From assembly GCF_900163865.1 (NCBI RefSeq), contig NZ_FUKU01000057.1, positions 186,001 through 250,000 on the forward strand: a DNA stretch of 64,000 nt, written 5' to 3'. Of the stretch, positions 35,501 to 44,778 are shown piece by piece. This DNA comes from Sphingobacterium sp. JB170. GTDB taxonomy: Bacteria; Bacteroidota; Bacteroidia; Sphingobacteriales; Sphingobacteriaceae. The notes under the pieces are model-generated. The model saw only the letters and a program-made list of their open reading frames with translations, searched no databases and was not told where the DNA came from. The translations under genes were made by a program, and so were the position numbers. Positions within the stretch are counted from its first letter, which is position 1. Each line of letters starts with the position of its first letter.

Positions 35501-36595
35501 CTTATGCTCCATGTTAGTAATCAAGGAATAGAAATCCCGAGTGGATATTTGGAAAAAATATTCGATCATTTCTTTCAAGTGAATCCTTCGGACAGCTCGA
35601 TGGGCTTTGGCCTGGGGCTAGCGCTTAGCAAACAGATCATGGTTATGCACGCTGGGGATACCTACGCAAAAAGTGCTTCTGGACGCACCACCTTTACGAT
35701 CGTGCTTCCATTAAAACAGCGTGAGTCAGTACCCGTTTCTGCTAGTAAACTGCGCTGCGCAGCAGATGCGAGCCTCGTGCCGCCCGTCCAACGTGCTGCC
35801 GATCGGATTGCTAAAAACATAAACCCCGATAAAAGTCCCGTTATTCTCATCATTGAAGACAACGCTGATTTACGCGCTATGATTCAGGATTTACTATCTT
35901 CTTATTACGCAACGCTCATGGCATGCAACGGCGCGCAAGGGTTAGATATCGCTAAAGAACATCTCCCCGATCTTATTATTACGGACGTGATGATGCCCTT
36001 TAAAAATGGAATTGAGGTCTGCAGCGAACTAAAAACGGACGTTGCCACAAGCCATATCCCCATCATCTTGCTAACGGCGCGCAGCGAAGAAGGCGACGTG
36101 CTCGAGGGTCTTGCGCATCACGCTGATTGTTACTTAACCAAGCCTTTTAGCAAACAGGTTTTATTGTTGCAGATACGAAACCTGTTGCGTGCGAGCCGGC
36201 TGCAGCAGCAAAAATACAGGCAGCAGTATATTTTAGAGCCGACCGGAAAAGTGATCGACAATACGGACGAGCGGTTCTTGTGTCAGCTGGTGGCGGTCAT
36301 CGAAAAGGGTATCGAATCCTCCCAGTATGGTGTTGACTTTCTAGCCAGCGAAGTAGGCATGAGCAGCTCGGTGCTCTACAAAAAGGTAAAATCGCTCACC
36401 GGAATGACGGTCAACGATTTCTCAAAAAGTATCCGACTGAAAAAGGCGGCGCAAATGCTAACGCACGCCAACAACACGGTGAGCCATGTCGCTAGTTACG
36501 TCGGTTTTATGGATAGCAAATACTTCAGCCGCGAATTCAAAAAACAATTCGGCAGCAGCCCCAGTCGGTATGCGCCAGCGAACTCGGATTTATAA
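32591..36595 (+). CDS. Hybrid two-component sensor/regulator (HTCS) of PUL A
   Basis: The ATG at 32591 starts a 22-residue signal peptide (MTLRPFFLC...NQAQ), so I prefer it to one at 32507. Of 1334 residues, about 25-690 form two periplasmic propeller blocks (repeats such as LWIGSQGGLDVY and LWVGTYFGGVNL). A Y_Y_Y domain follows (about 710-775), then one membrane helix (about 784-806). The HisKA domain has H833 in SHEIRS and the HATPase domain an N-box at LLSNAMKH and a G2 box GFGLGLAL. The receiver has D1132 in ITDVMMP and the end is an AraC HTH. The G1 box reads NQGIEIP instead of DxGxGIP. HTCSs bind oligosaccharide in the periplasm and activate a neighbouring PUL, here the convergent leftward one. 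Confidence 0.95.
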   Translation: MTLRPFFLCIILLIGIEQNQAQPFSFKRINVKDGLSQSSVLDIAKDKQGFMWFATRYGLNRYDGVRFKVYENQPSDTTSLCNNYINQLYYDANDRLWIGSQGGLDVYEQDRDSFKHFYFYQKGKKVHGISVLKIRQDNGGNIWTGTNRGLFFLAKGSNRCVKLPSTPGELYTDLIHELYIDSRNNLWATSNRGITKLKFQNDTLISLSVPPVFLSVKGPIKSIVEDQEQNLWLGSATHGLYRIDFRENQIRHFTSPVKQRLLHPSIRELMLDGDHRLFIATQDGVSILDLKTFNFTSSHNNPEDPTSLSQNSVYALYQDDQRSLWVGTYFGGVNLAYGVDTKFKQLHVNSAHKIPHNVIRPIAEDQQQNLWFGTEGGGVFSTDRELNNVRGYYNDELGVLQSRANFVKSIFVDCADSVWVGASGGGVYHLDPKTGKYTLASIPGDMDILRGADILSMYQDRAGRYWFFGEGFNKILSRQGFTFKDVTPKNIEKAFARQKTISIQESSDKKLWILTATSLFQYDPASGKLTRMLARREPPVHAYNCLLEDHRGRLWIGVDYEGLMLIDVQADAVLRRYTDKDGLASNNVVGLLEDAQGSLWITTTRGLSRLTSDRKRIQNYTSQDGIAYDEFNYNSTFLSSEGKVLLGSLGGLTWFSPASVQVNDKRPQVIFTGLRLFGGQPASPTNHSKILSTNITQRPHLTFANSQRVFTIQFALDNYIKPAQNRFMYRLEGKNASWSTLDEAEVSFSNLASGSYVLAVKGANSDGIWSQENKISFTVDPPLYLCWWALLIYAFILCSLVFFVLRYFFLREIFVKEEQLHQTKLNFFSMISHEIRSHLSLIIIPIDNALEKVEDSYIRTQLDNASKNSKRLLRLSSELIDFRKAETVVRPLCLSEMDITPFITNIMDCFQQVYGAQGINLRYSSDFTTCMAEFDPLQLEKVLFNLLSNAMKHRKDGTEIEIQSTVDNGHLMLHVSNQGIEIPSGYLEKIFDHFFQVNPSDSSMGFGLGLALSKQIMVMHAGDTYAKSASGRTTFTIVLPLKQRESVPVSASKLRCAADASLVPPVQRAADRIAKNINPDKSPVILIIEDNADLRAMIQDLLSSYYATLMACNGAQGLDIAKEHLPDLIITDVMMPFKNGIEVCSELKTDVATSHIPIILLTARSEEGDVLEGLAHHADCYLTKPFSKQVLLLQIRNLLRASRLQQQKYRQQYILEPTGKVIDNTDERFLCQLVAVIEKGIESSQYGVDFLASEVGMSSSVLYKKVKSLTGMTVNDFSKSIRLKKAAQMLTHANNTVSHVASYVGFMDSKYFSREFKKQFGSSPSRYAPANSDL

Positions 36596-36599
36596 ACCA

Positions 36600-36639
36600 T
36601 AGGGCCGCTCCCACTCGCCAACAACGAGGAGCGGCCCTA
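36600..36639. terminator. Hairpin between the convergent HTCS and GH88 genes
   Basis: TAGGGCCGCTCC (36600-36611) pairs perfectly with GGAGCGGCCCTA (36628-36639). It lies between two convergent stops and can serve both. T-runs are weak on both sides. Confidence 0.6.
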
Positions 36640-36649
36640 GAACAAACAA

Positions 36650-37906
36650 CTAGTTGAGCGTTTTCAACCTACTGAGCGCCTCAAGGTAGTAGTAGTCTGC
36701 ATAGATCAGTGGAACGTCCACCTCCGAATCGTGCGGAAGGCTTCCGGTGGAATGCATCAAGATAAAGCCGCCATTCTCCCCCAGCGGAGCGGTGTAAGCG
36801 GGGCTGGATAACGTTTTTAGCGAGGCTTTGGCAAAGTTCAAAAATATTTCACTCTCGTTGGCCGAACAGAAGCCCGAGAGCTCTATGAGCGCCGAGGCAG
36901 TTATTGCTGCGGCCGACGCATCGCGTGGCTGCTCGGTGAGTCCGCGTCCGCTAAAATCGACATCCGAGGCATAGCCTTGCTGTCCTACATTAAAGTCCCA
37001 CCATGGTATTTTATCCTCCGGCAAGTTTTTTTGATTAACATAATATTCAGCAGCCTTTTTAGCAGTCTGCAAGTATTTAGGGTCTTTTGTTTCCCGGTAC
37101 ATCATCGTAAAGCCGTAGATTGCCCATGCCTGCCCACGAGCCCAGGTGGAATTGTCGGCATAACCCTGGTTTGTTTGCTGGTGGATAGCGGTGCCTGTTG
37201 AGTCGTAATCCACGACGTGGTAGGTGCTATAATCCGCTCGAAAGTGGTTCTCCATCGTTTTATTGGCGTGACTGATCGCGACCTCTCTGTATTTAGGGTC
37301 CCCCGAGATATCCGAAGCGTAACATAACATCTCCAGGTTCATCATATTGTCGATGATCACCGGATACTGCCAGACAGTGGTGCCGTCCCACGCTTTTTTG
37401 CGGTTCCACGATTTTATAAGCCCAACTTTGCTATCGTAGCGTTTTAAGGCCGTGTTCGCCGAGTGAAGGATTATCGCTTTGTACGCCTGGATCTTGGCCG
37501 GGTCGTCCAGGTATTTGATGGCATTGCCGTAGGAACAGTACATCACAAAGCCGATATCGTGGTGCTGATCGAGATCCTTGGCGGCCTCGAGTTTTTCGGT
37601 CCATTTTATTGCTTCCGATTTGGTCTGCTCGTTGCGCGTTTGATTGTAGATAAACCATAGTGATCCAGGGAAGAACCCACCTGTCCAGTCCCATTCATTG
37701 GTGCCGGTGAGCTGCCCTTGCGCGTCAATCGTTCGAGGAAACTTTTGTAGGGAGTCTGCCTGTTCGCTCAGGTGACGGTATTGCTGCTGCGCCGCCGCAA
37801 AGGTGTCCTGCAACGCGGGCTGATCGCTCCTGCTACAGCCCTGCATTAAACAGCCTAGGGATAGCAGCAGGAGCCAATTTTTTATCATTTCTTTCATACT
37901 GATCAT
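36650..37906 (-). CDS. GH88 unsaturated glucuronyl hydrolase lipoprotein
   Basis: The 418-residue protein has a lipobox (CLMQGC, Cys24) and the alpha/alpha-barrel of GH88. D117 in HHDIGF and D186 in IIDNMMN match the two essential Asp (D88 and D149) of Bacillus UGL. WTGGFFPGSLW and STWARGQAWAIYGF are also family segments. GH88 enzymes hydrate and remove the 4,5-unsaturated uronic acid left at the non-reducing end by polysaccharide lyases. It is the last gene of the PUL A operon, 15 bp after the lyase gene, which fits this role. Starts at 37906, 37897 or 37888 are all possible before the signal peptide. Confidence 0.93.
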   Translation of the reverse strand: MISMKEMIKNWLLLLSLGCLMQGCSRSDQPALQDTFAAAQQQYRHLSEQADSLQKFPRTIDAQGQLTGTNEWDWTGGFFPGSLWFIYNQTRNEQTKSEAIKWTEKLEAAKDLDQHHDIGFVMYCSYGNAIKYLDDPAKIQAYKAIILHSANTALKRYDSKVGLIKSWNRKKAWDGTTVWQYPVIIDNMMNLEMLCYASDISGDPKYREVAISHANKTMENHFRADYSTYHVVDYDSTGTAIHQQTNQGYADNSTWARGQAWAIYGFTMMYRETKDPKYLQTAKKAAEYYVNQKNLPEDKIPWWDFNVGQQGYASDVDFSGRGLTEQPRDASAAAITASALIELSGFCSANESEIFLNFAKASLKTLSSPAYTAPLGENGGFILMHSTGSLPHDSEVDVPLIYADYYYLEALSRLKTLN

Positions 37907-37921
37907 TGTATTTGGTCGTCG

Positions 37922-39844
37922 TTATTTGATATGAAACGCGTAGGTTCCTTTGTCTTTTACGTTTTTTGCTGTTAGCGACACGCGGTAAAGCGCTGCACCC
38001 CAGACGCTACTCAGGCGGTTATCATCTTGGGGGATCTCTTGCACGGAAGCCTCAAATTCTTTGGCATCAAAGTGAAGATTGTACGTCCCTCCATTGAGCG
38101 CGATCACGCCCCCGTGTATGTCTGGCTTGCTGGCTAACAAAAAATGAATAACATTGGCCGAGCGCGCGCCGCTAATTTCAAACTCATCTGTAATCGATAG
38201 CTCATTTTCCTGAAGGGTATAGCTGCGCTTCCAGCTTTTCACACCTGCCTGCTTCGGGTAGGCTCCGGAGATATCCAGGGAGAAGGTATTTTTATTTTTG
38301 TCGAATTCAACCGCTGCCGACTTGTACTGCCGGCCGTATGCCTGGTCCAGGCCATTAATCTGCGGAAGATTATGGTAGCCACTTTGCATGGTCCATATAT
38401 CGTAGCGCTCGCTGCTGAAAGTTTTCTTGTTGTAGGTTCCTACACCCGCATCCACAAAAACAGGCTTTTGATCCTTGAAATAAATAAACGTACCGATATC
38501 GTTGTGGTTATGGCTCTCGTTATTGTAACCTCCTTTGGCCGCAAAAAAAGCATCACCGGATTTTAGATATAGAAACTCGGTCTGCTCGTACCATTTAAAG
38601 GCGCCCGGCGGTAGAGCGGCCTGCACGTCAACGATCTGCGGGGCGCTCACTAAATCTTCGAGCCCGCGAAACACATCGCGGCTGATTTTTAACGTTGGGT
38701 CTTTCGCCCCCAGAAGGTACTTACCAAACTGCATCATCTGCTCGCTGGCGACGGCTTTACCGTAGCGGTAGATCAGCAGCGGGTTGCCCCCACCCTTGGC
38801 CGAGGCGTCTGCGAAGTTCACTACCCAGTGGTCGCCACCGATGTAGGATTCGCCGATATACTCCCCCATGTGGCGCACCATGGGGTTATCAAATATCGAT
38901 ATTTCCCCTCCTGTAGCCAGCGCGAGTACCTTGAGGTAATCGTACAGCTTACCTGCGGCATGCCCCCAGTAGGACGGACCTTCTTCACAGGCCCCATCTT
39001 GCTTAACGTAGTTTAGGAATTTATCCACCGAGCGCATGCTCTTATAGACACCCTGCAACTTACGCTCGGGGTCCTCTTCGATCAAAAGGAAGGTGGTGAG
39101 CACATTAAAGTTACACCAAGGGTTCCAGTTGTTGACCAGCTGATTTTCATTAAGCTTGAAGCCCAGCCACCACATGTCATCACGCTGAAGGTAAGGCTCG
39201 ATAATACGCGATCGTAGGTTCGCTTTTAATCGGCGGCTGATCTCGGGGTTCACTTGATCCATCGCCGGACGGAAATAATAATATATCCAGGACAACATGG
39301 ATCCCAAATCGCCGGCCATCAGGTCGATCACCTGGGTATCGCCTTGGGGCAGAGTGCGCTTGGAAGACTGAAAAGCCGGCACATGCGCCGATAGCGACCA
39401 GGTGCTCATCTCGGTGAAGTACCATACGCCGTTTATTATCTGATCAAGGTAACGCCCTTTGCCTTCTGCAAGCTCCGCAAAAAATAGGGCGCTCAAGGCG
39501 TTGGCGTTGGCATTAATTGGCTTTTCCATTATCGTGCGCGAGCCGTTACGCTCATAGGCTAGATAATCGGTTGCTTTGACCACCTGCCACTGGTAGTCGA
39601 GGTTCTTCTGCCCCGTTTGGAGCACCTGCTCGAGCACGGGGGCAAAAAGCTTATCCCACTCCCGGCGATCGGTATAGCTGGGAAAGGGCACCCACTGCTC
39701 TGCAGGCAGCAACCCAGCAGCTAGCTGCTGTGCCGTAAAGTGTCCAGACAGAAGGTCGCGCTGCTGCTGGCCGAGCGCCGCAGCGCTAAAAAATAAGCAT
39801 ATGATGCTTAGAAATAAGGCTATATTATTCTTCATGCTTACCAT
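37922..39844 (-). CDS. Heparinase II/III-family polysaccharide lyase
   Basis: The 640-residue protein has a signal peptide (about residues 1-25, ending ALGQ). Then comes an alpha/alpha toroid (about 40-370, with NNWNPWCNFNVLTTF near 240) and a beta-sandwich domain beginning near 410. H445 and H447 in ESHNHNDIGTF are the conserved histidines of the heparinase II/III fold (PL12, PL15, PL21 and relatives). The family cleaves uronic-acid polysaccharides by beta-elimination. I cannot place the PL family or decide between heparan, chondroitin/hyaluronan or alginate-like substrates. The gene overlaps the SusD stop by a few bases at ATG 39844 (or starts at ATG 39835) and precedes GH88. Confidence 0.85.
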   Translation of the reverse strand: MVSMKNNIALFLSIICLFFSAAALGQQQRDLLSGHFTAQQLAAGLLPAEQWVPFPSYTDRREWDKLFAPVLEQVLQTGQKNLDYQWQVVKATDYLAYERNGSRTIMEKPINANANALSALFFAELAEGKGRYLDQIINGVWYFTEMSTWSLSAHVPAFQSSKRTLPQGDTQVIDLMAGDLGSMLSWIYYYFRPAMDQVNPEISRRLKANLRSRIIEPYLQRDDMWWLGFKLNENQLVNNWNPWCNFNVLTTFLLIEEDPERKLQGVYKSMRSVDKFLNYVKQDGACEEGPSYWGHAAGKLYDYLKVLALATGGEISIFDNPMVRHMGEYIGESYIGGDHWVVNFADASAKGGGNPLLIYRYGKAVASEQMMQFGKYLLGAKDPTLKISRDVFRGLEDLVSAPQIVDVQAALPPGAFKWYEQTEFLYLKSGDAFFAAKGGYNNESHNHNDIGTFIYFKDQKPVFVDAGVGTYNKKTFSSERYDIWTMQSGYHNLPQINGLDQAYGRQYKSAAVEFDKNKNTFSLDISGAYPKQAGVKSWKRSYTLQENELSITDEFEISGARSANVIHFLLASKPDIHGGVIALNGGTYNLHFDAKEFEASVQEIPQDDNRLSSVWGAALYRVSLTAKNVKDKGTYAFHIK

Positions 39845-41547
39845 CCTGCATTTTGTGTTAGTTCGGGATTCATTTCACGCTCTTGCCCTGGCACGGGCCA
39901 CAATTTGTGGCGCTCTTGGTAGCCACGCGTAACTAGGTTATCGCCCACTACACCTTGCTCGATAAAACCGGTGGACACCTCGCTCAGCATCCCCCAGCGT
40001 TTTAAGTCGAAATAGCGCTGCCCTTCGGCCGCCAGCTCGACGGCCCGCTCGTGGCGAATACGTTGCTGCATCTGCACTTTATCACTTACGGCCAGAAATG
40101 CCGGACCGCTGTTAAGTCCAGGCATGGTCGAACGCTGGCGCACTTTGTTGAGTTCAAGGATTGCGTTGCTCAGCTGGCCACTTTCATTATAAGCTTCCGA
40201 GAGCATCAAAAGCACATCTGCTAAACGGATAAGCGGGAAGTTGATCGGCGTGTGTTCCCTATTCGTTAGCGCGCCATTCATGTCCCCTTCGGGCACAAAT
40301 TTACGCCACAGATACGTTAGCCAGCCCCTGTTATTACGAATCTGCCCGAAGTTCTCGTTCACCCCGGTTGCTAACACCAGCTGCATAGAGCGCTCTTTAT
40401 TGGCGTTCCAGCCGATGTAGTGCGAATAAGGGACGATGAGCGTTTGGTTCATCCGCGGATCGCGGCCCTGGTATATCTCTCTTATCTTTGCCGTATCGGG
40501 CACCTGGGTCAAGGTTCCCGCATTCTGGGTAGCCATCAAGGCCTGTTTCTTCACAGCGTTATCGGTGTTGAAATTCGCGTAGTGCGTCTCCCAGTCAAAG
40601 GGCGACCCATCGAGGTTCTCATAGCTATCCGCCAGGCGGGTGCTGGGCATGACGCTGTTCCAACAGCTGCCGAAGGTCGAGCGCGTACCCATATAAAATG
40701 CCATCGGCATACCGTTAGGGAAGCCTGTGCCGCCCATATTTTGTATGGCGAATATCATCTCGGCCTGCTGATCCCCCTCCATGGTAAACAAAGAGGCATA
40801 GTCATCCGACAGGCTGTAGCCGTAGTCTTCTGTTTTATTGTAAACGATCTCCTGAAAATCGGCTATCGCGTCTGTCCATTTTTGCTCAAACAGGTTCACT
40901 TTCCCGCGTAGGGCGTAGGCAGCACCTTTTGTTACCCTTCCATAGTGACTCGCTTGATGCACCACGGGCAAACTTTGGACAGCGAAGTCCAGGTCGGCGT
41001 GTATAAAGGCGTATATCTCTTCCTGCGGGGCACGCGGTTTTTTCAAAGTGGCGAAATCCGTGTTGAGGTCAACAGATTCGTCGTACAGCGGCACCTGCCC
41101 GAAAAGGTTCGTAAGGCGGAAATACATCAGCGCGCGCAGGAAACGCAGCTCGCCTAAAAACGTATTTTTCACCGGCTCCTCGAGCTCCATTTGCTGTATC
41201 TGGCCTATAGCGTGGTTCGCACGCTGAATAAGGTCGTACCCCGACTGCCAGCGGCTAACTACGAGTGAGGTTCTGTCGGTGAACGTTCCAGCGATAATCT
41301 CGCCCAATCCCGCCCCGTCGTAGCCCACACCGATATCGGTAAGCGCATCGTAATTGAACTGCATACCAAAGGTATTATCATTCTGCAGGTCACTATATAC
41401 GCCCAGCACGCCGGCGAGCGCTTGATCTTCATTTTGCCAGAAAGTAGAAGCACTCACCTGGCTATAGGGCACCGTGTCGAGCTTATAGCAGGACGATAGC
41501 CCAAGTAAGCTAGCTAAACATAGAAGTGTTATTATCTTTTTCATCAT
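39838..41547 (-). CDS. SusD-like glycan-binding lipoprotein (PUL A)
   Basis: The ATG at 41547 or 41544 is preceded by an A/G-rich run and opens a lipoprotein signal (LLGLSSCYKLD). A frame from 41568 adds seven residues. The about 569-residue protein has the SusD helical core with four TPR-like repeats (FLGELRFLRALMYFRLTNLFGQVPL near 145) and the motifs RLADVLLMLSEAYNE, RHERAVELAAEGQRYFDLKRWG and LTQNAGW at the end. SusD proteins sit on the SusC barrel as a lid and capture glycans. It lies between SusC and the lyase gene. Its ligand should be the same uronate polysaccharide. Confidence 0.95.
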   Translation of the reverse strand: MMKKIITLLCLASLLGLSSCYKLDTVPYSQVSASTFWQNEDQALAGVLGVYSDLQNDNTFGMQFNYDALTDIGVGYDGAGLGEIIAGTFTDRTSLVVSRWQSGYDLIQRANHAIGQIQQMELEEPVKNTFLGELRFLRALMYFRLTNLFGQVPLYDESVDLNTDFATLKKPRAPQEEIYAFIHADLDFAVQSLPVVHQASHYGRVTKGAAYALRGKVNLFEQKWTDAIADFQEIVYNKTEDYGYSLSDDYASLFTMEGDQQAEMIFAIQNMGGTGFPNGMPMAFYMGTRSTFGSCWNSVMPSTRLADSYENLDGSPFDWETHYANFNTDNAVKKQALMATQNAGTLTQVPDTAKIREIYQGRDPRMNQTLIVPYSHYIGWNANKERSMQLVLATGVNENFGQIRNNRGWLTYLWRKFVPEGDMNGALTNREHTPINFPLIRLADVLLMLSEAYNESGQLSNAILELNKVRQRSTMPGLNSGPAFLAVSDKVQMQQRIRHERAVELAAEGQRYFDLKRWGMLSEVSTGFIEQGVVGDNLVTRGYQERHKLWPVPGQEREMNPELTQNAGW

Positions 41548-41568
41548 TCTTTTCTTTAGATCGATCAT

Positions 41569-44500
41569 TTAAAAAGTAAGGCTCAGGCCAAACACGGCCT
41601 GTTTCATCGTCGGGTAATTGGTGCCGCTCACCTCGGGGTCAAACCCTTCATAGCTGGTGAGTGTCCAGAAGTTTTCCAGCGAGCCGAATATACGCAGGTT
41701 CTGCACGGCGATGCGCTCGGTAATAGCATTCGGGATGGTGTATCCCAGCTGCACGTTCTTCACGCGCAGGAATGCTTTATTTTGTAGCCAAAAGTCGCTG
41801 TTGCGTGTATTTATAGTGTTGGTGTAGGGCAGCAGACGCGGAAAACGGGCGTCAGTTTTACCATCTACCCAGCGGCCGTCGGCAAGCTCCTGGTTGATCT
41901 GGTACCCCCAGCGCACGGTCGGCGTATAGTAGCCGTCGCGATAGAACACCTTATTCCCTGCATTCCCTTGCAACAGTGCGGAGAAGTCGAAGCCCTTGTA
42001 GTCGAAGCCTAGGCTAAACCCATAGGTGATCCGTGGGGCCGTCCCATGGCCGATCGCCACGCGGTCCTCATCGTTCACCAGGCCATCTTGATTGGCATCC
42101 TTGTAGAGAAGGTCTCCTTTGGTTGGTGTGCCGTACGATGCAAAAGGATTGAGCTTCTGGCCACTCTGGGGATCCAGCGGCGCGTTGTCGATCATCTGCT
42201 GAACGATCGCCAGGTCGGCATCGGTTTGTATAATCCGATCGGCCAGCAGCAGGTACTGCGTGTTGATGGCGTAGCCCTCTTGCAGTAAGTTCGTCCCGGA
42301 TATGGACTGCTCATCCCCTTTGAATTTAGTAACCTTGTTATCAATAAAAGTAAAGTTCCCAGTCACATTGAAACTAAAGTCTTCGCCGATTTTATCGCGG
42401 TACGCCAGACTAAACTCTACCCCATTGTTGCGCACGGTTGCGGCATTTGTCCTTGGTATCGAGGCATTCCCAACGACTAAAGGGGCGGGGAGATTGATTA
42501 ATATATTCTTGGTGTTTTTGTTGAACACATCGATTGTACCACTAAGCTTATAATCCAGTAGATCAAAATCGAGCCCTAAATTAAGGATATTGGTACTCTC
42601 CCACGTTAAAAGGCTGTTGCTAAGCACCGTTTGTGCAAAACCGACGAATAGTTCGTTATTCAGCACGTAGTTACTCGCATTGTATAATGTTTGGTACTCG
42701 TAGTTGTTGATACCGCTGTTGTAACGGTATGCGCCATCTACGGTACCGTTGTTGCCGAGCGACCCGTAGGATGCTCGGAACTTCAGGGTAGGCATCCAGC
42801 TGGCGGAATAGAAGTCCTCCTGGGATATTTTCCATCCAAAGGACGCAGAAGGGAATGTCCCCCAGCGGCTCTTTCCGGCCATGAAGCGCGATGAACCGTC
42901 AGTACGCAGGTTCGCCTCGAGCAGGTACTTGTCGTCCCAGGCCAAGTTAATGCGCCCAAAGAAAGAACGCATGGCCCAGTCGGTCCTGTTCCCGGAGGCG
43001 GCGGCATCCATCGTTGCGGCATTGAGCACGCTGAGCGAGGGATCAATCAGATCGAGCTTGGAGGCCGCAAACCAGCTGTCATCCATATACTCCTGACTCG
43101 CACCGACCATTACCTCATACTTCAAGCGGTCTTGCGCGGCCGTTCCTTTGTAGCGGGCGATACCGTCCATGTAGTAGCGGTAGGTACGCACCGACTCGTT
43201 TGTTACCGAGGTGCGCCCGGTGCCGGCCGAGGCGATGCTTTCGGTGAGAAAATTCCAGCGGTCCAAAAACACGGGCTGGGAATAGATAAAGTCATCGTTG
43301 TAGGTATAACTATAGGATCCCTCGAAGCTCAGCCCTTTCATGGGGCTTACCTTCGCAAAAAAGCGCGATACGAGCTGGTTTTTGTTGATGTTGCCCTTGC
43401 GGATGTTGAGCCTATGCAGCACGTTGTTCGCCTGGGGATCGTCCTCGGGATTGTTGGCCGAGCCATAGCGCCCGTCGGGCGAGCGCAGCACCATACCGGG
43501 CGTACTTGCCGCGGCATAGGTGAACACGTCGCCAATCAGGTTCGTGCCGATGTCGGTCTTGGATACCAGGCCACTAATGTTTGTACCCACGGTAAGCCAA
43601 GGCTTAAGATCGGCCTCCAGGTTCACGCGCGCCGTGTGGCGCTTATAGTTCGCTTTTTCGATTACACCCGGATTATCAAGCAGGCCGTAGGAACCAAAAA
43701 ACTTTATCTTCTCCGACCCTCCGGTAAAAGAGACATTATGGTTCTGGCTGAGCTGCCTTTCAAAGACGTCGTCCACCCAGTCTGAATTGGGATATTTAAG
43801 GGGATCGCCTCCTTGGTTTTCTCGCCAGAGGTCAATATTCTCTTGCGAGAAAATGGGTGTAGCATTCGGATCACCGTTGTAATACCCTTCGTTCACCAGC
43901 TCCATGTAGTCTGCATAGTTAGACACCATGCTAAAAACGTTCGAGGGCTGCTGGGTGGAGAAGTAGTTGCTGTAACTGAGTTTAAAGTCATCTGCGGTTC
44001 CGCGCTTTGTTGTTATTAGAATAACCCCATTTGCTGCGCGTGAGCCATAGATGGAGGCAGACGCGGCGTCTTTTAACACCGATATGCTCTGAACATCTTG
44101 GGGGTTAATCAGGTTCATATCCCCCACTACGCCGTCGATCACCACCAGGGGATTGGCGTTGTTTAGCGTCCCCTGCCCGCGCACACGCAGCGTACCGCCA
44201 TCGCCGCCTGGCTTTCCGGATCCTTGATTAACATATAGGCCGGGCGCCTGTCCCGATAGTCCCGCCGATAAGGAAGTCACCGGCCGGCTTTCCACAACCT
44301 CGGACATGGTGATCGAGGTCACCGATCCGGTGAGGTTTTCTTTCTTTTGCGAGCCAAAGCCCACTACGACTACTTCGTCGATGCCAGTAGTGGAAGACCT
44401 CAGGGTGATGCTCACCGATGCGGCACCTGTTACGGTTACCTCGCTGCTGGCGTAGCCTACGCGCGAGGCGGTTAAGGTCACCGGTAGCTGGGCGGCGTTG

Positions 44501-44778
44501 ATAGTAAAGCCTCCGCCAGAATCAGTGGAGGTGCTGCTGGTCGTCCCTTTTATCGTGATCGTAACGCCTTCTAGAGGAGCACCCGTCGCATCAACAACAT
44601 GACCAGTTATGGCTGTTTGCGCGAGGGAACTTACGCCGGTGGCTGGGGGCAGCATATCGCCGCTAGCCAGGGAGCAATTTGGAATTCCGAGTACCGCCGC
44701 TATGATCAGCGGACAGCAGAGTGCCGCACGGATGTGGGATCCGATTGAAGCGGGATGAATGTAGGTTCTTGTTCTCAT
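41569..44778 (-). CDS. SusC-like TonB-dependent transporter (PUL A)
   Basis: The 1069-residue protein has a signal region (about residues 1-38), a carboxypeptidase-regulatory-like domain (about 55-135), the SusC motif DEVVVVGFGSQKKENLTGSV, a plug with GTLNNANPLVVIDGVVGD and SIYGSRAANGVILITTK, and a barrel ending MKQAVFGLSLTF. It imports oligosaccharides through the outer membrane with TonB energy and pairs with the SusD gene 21 bp downstream. It is the first gene of the four-gene PUL A operon. The N-terminal signal is longer than usual, so an internal start is possible. Confidence 0.95.
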   Translation of the reverse strand: MRTRTYIHPASIGSHIRAALCCPLIIAAVLGIPNCSLASGDMLPPATGVSSLAQTAITGHVVDATGAPLEGVTITIKGTTSSTSTDSGGGFTINAAQLPVTLTASRVGYASSEVTVTGAASVSITLRSSTTGIDEVVVVGFGSQKKENLTGSVTSITMSEVVESRPVTSLSAGLSGQAPGLYVNQGSGKPGGDGGTLRVRGQGTLNNANPLVVIDGVVGDMNLINPQDVQSISVLKDAASASIYGSRAANGVILITTKRGTADDFKLSYSNYFSTQQPSNVFSMVSNYADYMELVNEGYYNGDPNATPIFSQENIDLWRENQGGDPLKYPNSDWVDDVFERQLSQNHNVSFTGGSEKIKFFGSYGLLDNPGVIEKANYKRHTARVNLEADLKPWLTVGTNISGLVSKTDIGTNLIGDVFTYAAASTPGMVLRSPDGRYGSANNPEDDPQANNVLHRLNIRKGNINKNQLVSRFFAKVSPMKGLSFEGSYSYTYNDDFIYSQPVFLDRWNFLTESIASAGTGRTSVTNESVRTYRYYMDGIARYKGTAAQDRLKYEVMVGASQEYMDDSWFAASKLDLIDPSLSVLNAATMDAAASGNRTDWAMRSFFGRINLAWDDKYLLEANLRTDGSSRFMAGKSRWGTFPSASFGWKISQEDFYSASWMPTLKFRASYGSLGNNGTVDGAYRYNSGINNYEYQTLYNASNYVLNNELFVGFAQTVLSNSLLTWESTNILNLGLDFDLLDYKLSGTIDVFNKNTKNILINLPAPLVVGNASIPRTNAATVRNNGVEFSLAYRDKIGEDFSFNVTGNFTFIDNKVTKFKGDEQSISGTNLLQEGYAINTQYLLLADRIIQTDADLAIVQQMIDNAPLDPQSGQKLNPFASYGTPTKGDLLYKDANQDGLVNDEDRVAIGHGTAPRITYGFSLGFDYKGFDFSALLQGNAGNKVFYRDGYYTPTVRWGYQINQELADGRWVDGKTDARFPRLLPYTNTINTRNSDFWLQNKAFLRVKNVQLGYTIPNAITERIAVQNLRIFGSLENFWTLTSYEGFDPEVSGTNYPTMKQAVFGLSLTF

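Noticed and set aside
42046..43785. Several plus-strand ORFs of 60-217 codons inside the SusC gene of PUL A
   Set aside because: They are antisense to a conserved SusC frame and have compositions typical of shadow frames in higher-GC genes.
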